NCBI GenBank assembly: GCA_024464205.1
Contig: JANHAI010000028.1
Location: 1 to 9,415 of the forward strand
Origin: Candidatus Methanomethylicia archaeon
GTDB taxonomy: Archaea > Thermoproteota > Methanomethylicia > Methanomethylicales > Methanomethylicaceae
Length of the DNA stretch: 9,415 nt
Direction: 5' to 3'
Both the position numbers and the translations under genes were made by a program. The notes beneath the pieces were generated by a model, which did not search any database, had not been told where the DNA came from, and saw only the letters and a program-made list of their open reading frames with translations. Of this stretch, positions 6,122-9,415 are shown one piece after another; the stretch's first letter is position 1; every line of letters starts with the position of its first letter.

Positions 6122-7482
6122 TCGCGACCCTCCGTGTATGCGCTCCTCTGGGAGAGCTCCCCCGCGATCTCTGAGGAGAAGAGCTCCCTTATCCTGAGCT
6201 TGTCAGTCGTCTGCCCGAGCACCCACATCAGCTTCACGAGCGCAGTCTCCGGGAGCATGTCGCCGGCAGGTATCACGCCCATGCTCAGGAGCTCCCTCCC
6301 GGTGCTGTAGACGTTCATGTTCACCCTGCCGTAGATGCACTGCGACGCCATGACGACCGTGATCCCAGCCTGTATTGCCCTCCTTATCTGGTGGAATATC
6401 TTTTCGGGCACGTGCCCCAATCCTGTCCCCTCGAGCACTATCCCGTGGAAGCCGCGGTGGATGAGCGGATCGAACATGTCAGGGGGGATGCCTGGGAATG
6501 ACTTTATGAGGACGACGTCCGGATCGAAGTCAGCCTTGAGGGCAGGCAGCTTCCCGCCGGAGCGGGCCCTGAACGGCTGGAGTGCCTCGATCTGCCCGTC
6601 ATTCATGTAGGCGAGCGGGGGCGAGTTGACTGATTTAAAGGCGTCCCTCCTGCTCGTGTGCATCTTCCTCACGCGGGTGCCCCTGTGTATTACGAGACCG
6701 TTGTCGGAGATCCCCTTATGCATGAGGACCCCGACTTCGGCGAAGGGCGCTCTCGATGCTGCAAGGACCGCGCCCTTAAGGTTGAGGTATGCGTCCGAGG
6801 ACGGCCTGTCAGAGGATCGCTGGGATCCCACGAGGATGACCGGGACGGGGAGATCCTGGAGGGCGAAGCTGAGGGCGGCCGCCGTGAACCCCATGGTGTC
6901 TGTGCCGTGGGTTATCACGACCCCGTCGGCGCCTTCTTTGATCTGCCTGTAGACTGACTGGGCCATCGACTTCCAGTTCTCGGGGGAGATGTTCTCGCTG
7001 AGGAGGCTGTACAGGATCTCCGTCCTTATCTCTGCGATCTCGCCCAACTCCGGGACAGACTGGTAGAGGTCGCCCGCCGTCAGGGCTGGGCTCACCGCGC
7101 CGGTCTTGTAGTCGACCCTGCTCGCGATCGTCCCCCCCGTGCTTATTATCGCGACCTTCGGGAGGCCTGGCTTCGACTTCGCCTCCACGGCTGGCGCTGT
7201 GCGCCTCGGCTCCTCTGGCTGCAATCTCTGCAGCGTCAGAGATTCAACGGATATGCCGAGGTTGTAGCCGTCCTTGAGCTTTATTACGATGTGCCTGTCG
7301 TCGTCGAGCTCGGACCTGGGCATCAGGATCCCTGAGACAGAGAGCTTCTCGTTCTTTGCGATCAAGGCGTCACCCACTTGGACGCCGCTCGCGGTGATGA
7401 CGTCTAGAGCCTTCCCCTTGTAGCCCGACGCCGCTTGCTGGCGCTGGGGATACGAACTGGGCTGCGATCCCTTCCCTGACAA
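6118..7482 (-). CDS. gatD: Glutamyl-tRNA(Gln) amidotransferase subunit D (archaeal, asparaginase-type)
   Basis: GatD is the glutaminase subunit that releases ammonia from glutamine and channels it to GatE. The 454-residue protein begins with about 20 low-complexity residues. The small N-terminal beta domain of GatD follows (about 22-90), and after a linker the type I asparaginase fold. The catalytic set is complete: Thr118 in STGGTIAS, Thr194-Asp195 in THGTDTM, and Lys273 in RVRKMHTSRRDAFKS. Further family motifs are SQRSSDRPSSDAYLNL and LEGTGLGHVPE. TTG 7482-7480 is chosen as start because GGAGGT (7494-7489) sits six nt before it. The ATG at 7487 is in another frame, is only one nt from GGAGGT, and stops after 26 codons. 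The gene lies 100 nt downstream of uspA and overlaps gatE by four nt. The asparaginase fold alone could suggest AnsA, but the N-terminal domain and the paired gatE settle it. Confidence 0.96.
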   Translation of the reverse strand: MSGKGSQPSSYPQRQQAASGYKGKALDVITASGVQVGDALIAKNEKLSVSGILMPRSELDDDRHIVIKLKDGYNLGISVESLTLQRLQPEEPRRTAPAVEAKSKPGLPKVAIISTGGTIASRVDYKTGAVSPALTAGDLYQSVPELGEIAEIRTEILYSLLSENISPENWKSMAQSVYRQIKEGADGVVITHGTDTMGFTAAALSFALQDLPVPVILVGSQRSSDRPSSDAYLNLKGAVLAASRAPFAEVGVLMHKGISDNGLVIHRGTRVRKMHTSRRDAFKSVNSPPLAYMNDGQIEALQPFRARSGGKLPALKADFDPDVVLIKSFPGIPPDMFDPLIHRGFHGIVLEGTGLGHVPEKIFHQIRRAIQAGITVVMASQCIYGRVNMNVYSTGRELLSMGVIPAGDMLPETALVKLMWVLGQTTDKLRIRELFSSEIAGELSQRSAYTEGRE

Positions 7483-7488
7483 GTCATG

Positions 7489-7494
7489 ACCTCC
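7489..7494 (-). promoter_or_regulatory. Ribosome-binding site that fixes the gatD TTG start
   Basis: GGAGGT on the minus strand is followed by six nt, CATGAC, and then TTG. The ATG inside that spacer is too close to be used and opens only a 26-codon frame, so the site supports TTG as the true gatD start. Confidence 0.6.
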
Positions 7495-7582
7495 TCATCA
7501 ATAAGGCTTCCCTCTCAATTATCAGTGAGGAAACAGATAACTTTTGCTTGCACTAAGAGAAAGAACCGAGGCGGGACTGCCG

Positions 7583-7984
7583 TCAGAAGACGGGCCGTTC
7601 CCTCTTGACGACAAGAACGTCGCACGGTGCGTCCCTGACTATCTTCTCAGCAGCGCTCATCAGGAGCTGCCTCTTGATCCCGCCTTCGCCAAGACTCCCG
7701 ACTACGACGAGGTCTGCGCCCTCAGTGGAGACGGCGCTCACGACAGCGCTGGCGGGGTCGCCGTCCGCAGTCCGCCACTCGAATTCCAGACCCGCCGACC
7801 TGACGAGCTCATCGAACTTCTTCCTCAATTCCGACGCTGCCTTGATTGAGAGCGATTCTTGCACGTCTGTGGGGTGGATGCAGCATATTATCGATCTGTA
7901 GATCTGGCCGATCTTCATCGCCTCGAAGAGTGCCTGCTCGCTTGAGGGAGAATGGTCAGAGAGCACTACTATCCTGTGTATCAA
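7583..7984 (-). CDS. Universal stress protein (UspA family) with altered nucleotide-binding loop
   Basis: This is a single-domain, 133-residue Usp protein of the usual length, probably a cytoplasmic dimer. It starts MIHRIVVLSDHSPSSEQAL, the first strand plus the conserved Asp10 loop. It ends with VVVGSLGEGGIKRQLLMSAAEKIVRDAPCDVLVV (94-127), typical of the last strand pair. In ATP-binding members this loop follows Gly-x2-Gly-x9-Gly-Ser/Thr. Here Gly96 and Gly99 are kept, but the third glycine is Met109 before Ser110, so ATP binding may be weakened or lost. TTG 7984-7982 is chosen as start because GGAGG (7997-7993) lies eight nt upstream and the translated strand begins at the expected place. 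The gene diverges from an ion permease across a compact shared promoter and lies upstream of gatD on the same strand. Its precise role cannot be told from sequence. Confidence 0.88.
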   Translation of the reverse strand: MIHRIVVLSDHSPSSEQALFEAMKIGQIYRSIICCIHPTDVQESLSIKAASELRKKFDELVRSAGLEFEWRTADGDPASAVVSAVSTEGADLVVVGSLGEGGIKRQLLMSAAEKIVRDAPCDVLVVKRERPVF

Positions 7985-8006
7985 GGGGGTCGCCTCCTTT
8001 CAACAG

Positions 8007-8026
8007 TGATCTGTTACAATAGATCA
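8007..8026. promoter_or_regulatory. Inverted repeat, possible operator at the usp transcription start
   Basis: TGATCT (8007-8012) and AGATCA (8021-8026) form a perfect six-bp inverted repeat with eight nt between the arms. It lies between the usp TATA-like element and the usp start codon, over the expected transcription start near 8014. A dimeric repressor could bind here. A partly overlapping repeat, AACAG/CTGTT at 8002-8015, adds symmetry. The regulator is unknown. Confidence 0.4.
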
Positions 8027-8027
8027 G

Positions 8028-8049
8028 AAACGGTTTTATTAAACGGTTT
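8028..8049. promoter_or_regulatory. Two-way usp/permease promoter with twin AAACGGTTT elements
   Basis: AAACGGTTT occurs at 8028-8036 and again at 8041-8049, 13 bp apart, around an A/T core. On the plus strand GAAACGG then TTTTATTAAA reads as BRE/TATA for the permease, with transcription starting near 8064. On the minus strand TAAACCG then TTTAATAAAA reads the same way for usp, starting near 8014. The repeats may therefore be two BREs, or binding sites for one regulator of both genes. Sequence symmetry is seen; function is inferred. Confidence 0.5.
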
Positions 8050-8080
8050 AGTAGAGCAGGATTGCGAAGGCGCGCTCTCC

Positions 8081-8113
8081 CAATGGTGCCCAGGGGGAAG
8101 GCGCCACCTATTG
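8081..8113 (+). promoter_or_regulatory. Structured leader ahead of the permease gene
   Basis: The roughly 70-nt untranslated leader can form CAATGGTG (8081-8088) paired with CACC-T-ATTG (8105-8113, one bulged T). Alternatively it can form GGTGCC (8085-8090) paired with GGCGCC (8100-8105) including one G-U. The two stems share bases and exclude each other. It resembles no riboswitch class I know, so a regulatory role is only a possibility. Confidence 0.25.
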
Positions 8114-8133
8114 CCTAGGCCAGGGGTGTTGAT

Positions 8134-9396
8134 TTGGAGTTCGGAGTGCCTCAGCTGGAGATCCTCGCGGTGTTTTTGGCGGTCTATGCCCTCATTGTCG
8201 TGAGGAGGATCGGCAGGTTCAAGGTTGAGGTATGGATGGCGATGCTCCTGGGGGCCGTGGCGCTCCTCTCGCTCGGGGCGGTCTCGCTTGGCGAGGCGAT
8301 CATGGCAATAAATTCGCAGGTGATACTCTTCCTCATCGGGTCATTCCTGATCGTCGGCGTCATGGCCCAGACGGGGCTTCTGCAGGCCGTGGCGGTCGCC
8401 GTGCTGAGGAGGGCGAGGACGCCGTCCCGGCTGTTGCTCTTCGTAATAGCGTTCGTCTCGTTGGCGTCTGCGTTCCTCGTCAACGACGCCGTGGTGCTTG
8501 TCGTCACGCCCATAGTGATCGCTTCCTGCACGATCGCAGGGCTGAAGAGGACGCCGTACATAATAGCGGTTGCCCTATCGTCGAACATCGGAAGCGCCCT
8601 GACCCCAATCGGCAACCCGCAGAACGTCCTCATCAAGATAGAGTCTGGGATAAGTACGTTGGGGTTCATGGGGAAGATGGCGATACCGGTGGTTCTTGCA
8701 GCGGCTGCTGAGTACGTCGTGCTCAAGGCCATTTACAGGAAAGACGTGTCGGAGAAAACCATGCTCGAGATACCGGCGAGGGGCACTGGCATTATGGGGA
8801 AGGCGGAGTGGCGCACGCTTATAGCGATAACGGTCGGCGTGATGATCGGATTCATCACCTCCGATCTGACGGGCGTCCCGATCGCCATTGTCGCACTCGT
8901 AGGCGGGACGCTGGCCCTCCTATTGAGCCCCGACAGGAGGGAGAGCCTGAGGAGGATTGACTGGGGCACAATGGTCTTCTTTGCGTCGATGTTTGTCGTG
9001 ATGCATTCAGTCGAGGCGAGCGGTTTACTTGAGTTCATAATAGATCCGTTCAGGTCGTGGCTTTTCGTCGGGGGCGTCGGCTCTGTGGCGGCGATCTTCG
9101 GTCTGAGCATCGCGCTGAGCCAGCTGACCTCGAATGTCCCGTTCGTAGCAATGATGTTGCCGATCTTCCGCAGCGCAGGGGCTTCGCCTGACCAGTGGCT
9201 CTCGCTTGCTGCCGGCAGCACACTGGGCGGGAACCTGACGCTCCTCGGCGCCGCCGCGAATGTCATTGTGCTGGAGGCGGCGGAGGGTAAGGGCGAGAGC
9301 TTCTCGTTCATCGAGTTCATGAAGGGAGGGGTTCCTGTAACAATCATCAGCTCAGCGATAGCGATTGCAGTCCTTTCCCTCCTCCTTGGGATCTGA
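8134..9396 (+). CDS. Ion permease of the ArsB/NhaD (SLC13-type) ion-transporter superfamily
   Basis: This is a 420-residue polytopic membrane protein, about the usual size for the ArsB/CitM/NhaD superfamily, with some ten to twelve hydrophobic helices. The two half-repeats each carry a re-entrant motif: SNIGSALTPIGNPQN at 150-164 and GSTLGGNLTLLGAAANV at 361-377. LVNDAVVLVVTP (115-126) and LTSNVPFVAMMLPI (331-344) are the matching TM signatures. A charged cytoplasmic stretch (about 201-226) joins the halves. Substrates in this superfamily include arsenite, sodium/proton exchange, sulfate and dicarboxylates, and the sequence alone does not choose among them. No arsenic-resistance genes lie nearby. 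TTG 8134-8136 is taken as the start because GGTG lies five nt before it. The gene diverges from a universal stress protein gene and probably shares its control region. Confidence 0.88.
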   Translation: MEFGVPQLEILAVFLAVYALIVVRRIGRFKVEVWMAMLLGAVALLSLGAVSLGEAIMAINSQVILFLIGSFLIVGVMAQTGLLQAVAVAVLRRARTPSRLLLFVIAFVSLASAFLVNDAVVLVVTPIVIASCTIAGLKRTPYIIAVALSSNIGSALTPIGNPQNVLIKIESGISTLGFMGKMAIPVVLAAAAEYVVLKAIYRKDVSEKTMLEIPARGTGIMGKAEWRTLIAITVGVMIGFITSDLTGVPIAIVALVGGTLALLLSPDRRESLRRIDWGTMVFFASMFVVMHSVEASGLLEFIIDPFRSWLFVGGVGSVAAIFGLSIALSQLTSNVPFVAMMLPIFRSAGASPDQWLSLAAGSTLGGNLTLLGAAANVIVLEAAEGKGESFSFIEFMKGGVPVTIISSAIAIAVLSLLLGI

Positions 9397-9415
9397 TCCG
9401 ATCCTGGGCAGATCC

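Noticed and set aside
7410..7487. Short ATG frame overlapping the gatD start as a leader peptide
   Set aside because: The ATG is one nt from GGAGGT, too close for initiation, and the 26-codon product has no recognisable feature.
8184..8732. Minus-strand open frame opposite the permease gene
   Set aside because: The plus strand encodes clear ArsB/NhaD membrane motifs, and the antisense frame has serine/threonine/alanine-rich shadow composition.

Overview
The window is archaeal, chromosomal and gene-dense. The evidence is a short archaeal-type adenylosuccinate synthetase, the archaea-specific Glu-tRNA(Gln) amidotransferase pair GatD/GatE, a coenzyme F420 ligase-family protein, TATA-type promoters about 26 nt from inferred transcription starts, purine-rich GGTG/GGAGG ribosome-binding sites and frequent TTG/GTG starts. 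The DNA is G+C rich and arginine is often AGG. F420 ligase and a possible pre-mRNA intron would fit a TACK-group archaeon, but the lineage is a guess.

Layout. Positions 1-689 (minus) hold a CofE-like F420 gamma-glutamyl ligase, cut by the window edge. It diverges from purA (800-1844, plus). PurA is open except for a 28-nt insertion inside its P-loop codons (best placed at 847-874). Removing the insertion restores the GDEGKGKI motif. The insertion and its borders can fold into a bulge-helix-bulge, the substrate of the archaeal splicing endonuclease. A minus-strand block reads, in transcription order, uspA-like (7984-7583), gatD (7482-6118), gatE (6121-4208), glmS (4160-2364) and a 144-residue unknown (2353-1919). 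The last gene converges on purA. An ion-permease gene (8134-9396, plus) diverges from uspA across a compact two-way promoter.

How the genes fit together. GatD and GatE overlap by ATGA and form the enzyme that turns Glu-tRNA(Gln) into Gln-tRNA(Gln). GlmS follows and also uses amide nitrogen from glutamine, so the block has a nitrogen and amide-transfer theme. PurA makes adenylosuccinate for AMP synthesis. The stress protein and the permease share a promoter region with twin AAACGGTTT elements and an inverted repeat, so they may be regulated together.

The main discovery candidate is the putative 28-nt BHB intron in purA. The published archaeal protein-gene introns I know of are few (chiefly cbf5), and I know of none in purA. 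The unspliced frame stops after 42 codons, so functional PurA would depend on splicing unless the insertion is an assembly error or an inactivating mutation. There are no mobile elements, CRISPR arrays, tRNAs or rRNAs that I can support, and no gene-free stretch exceeds 300 bases.
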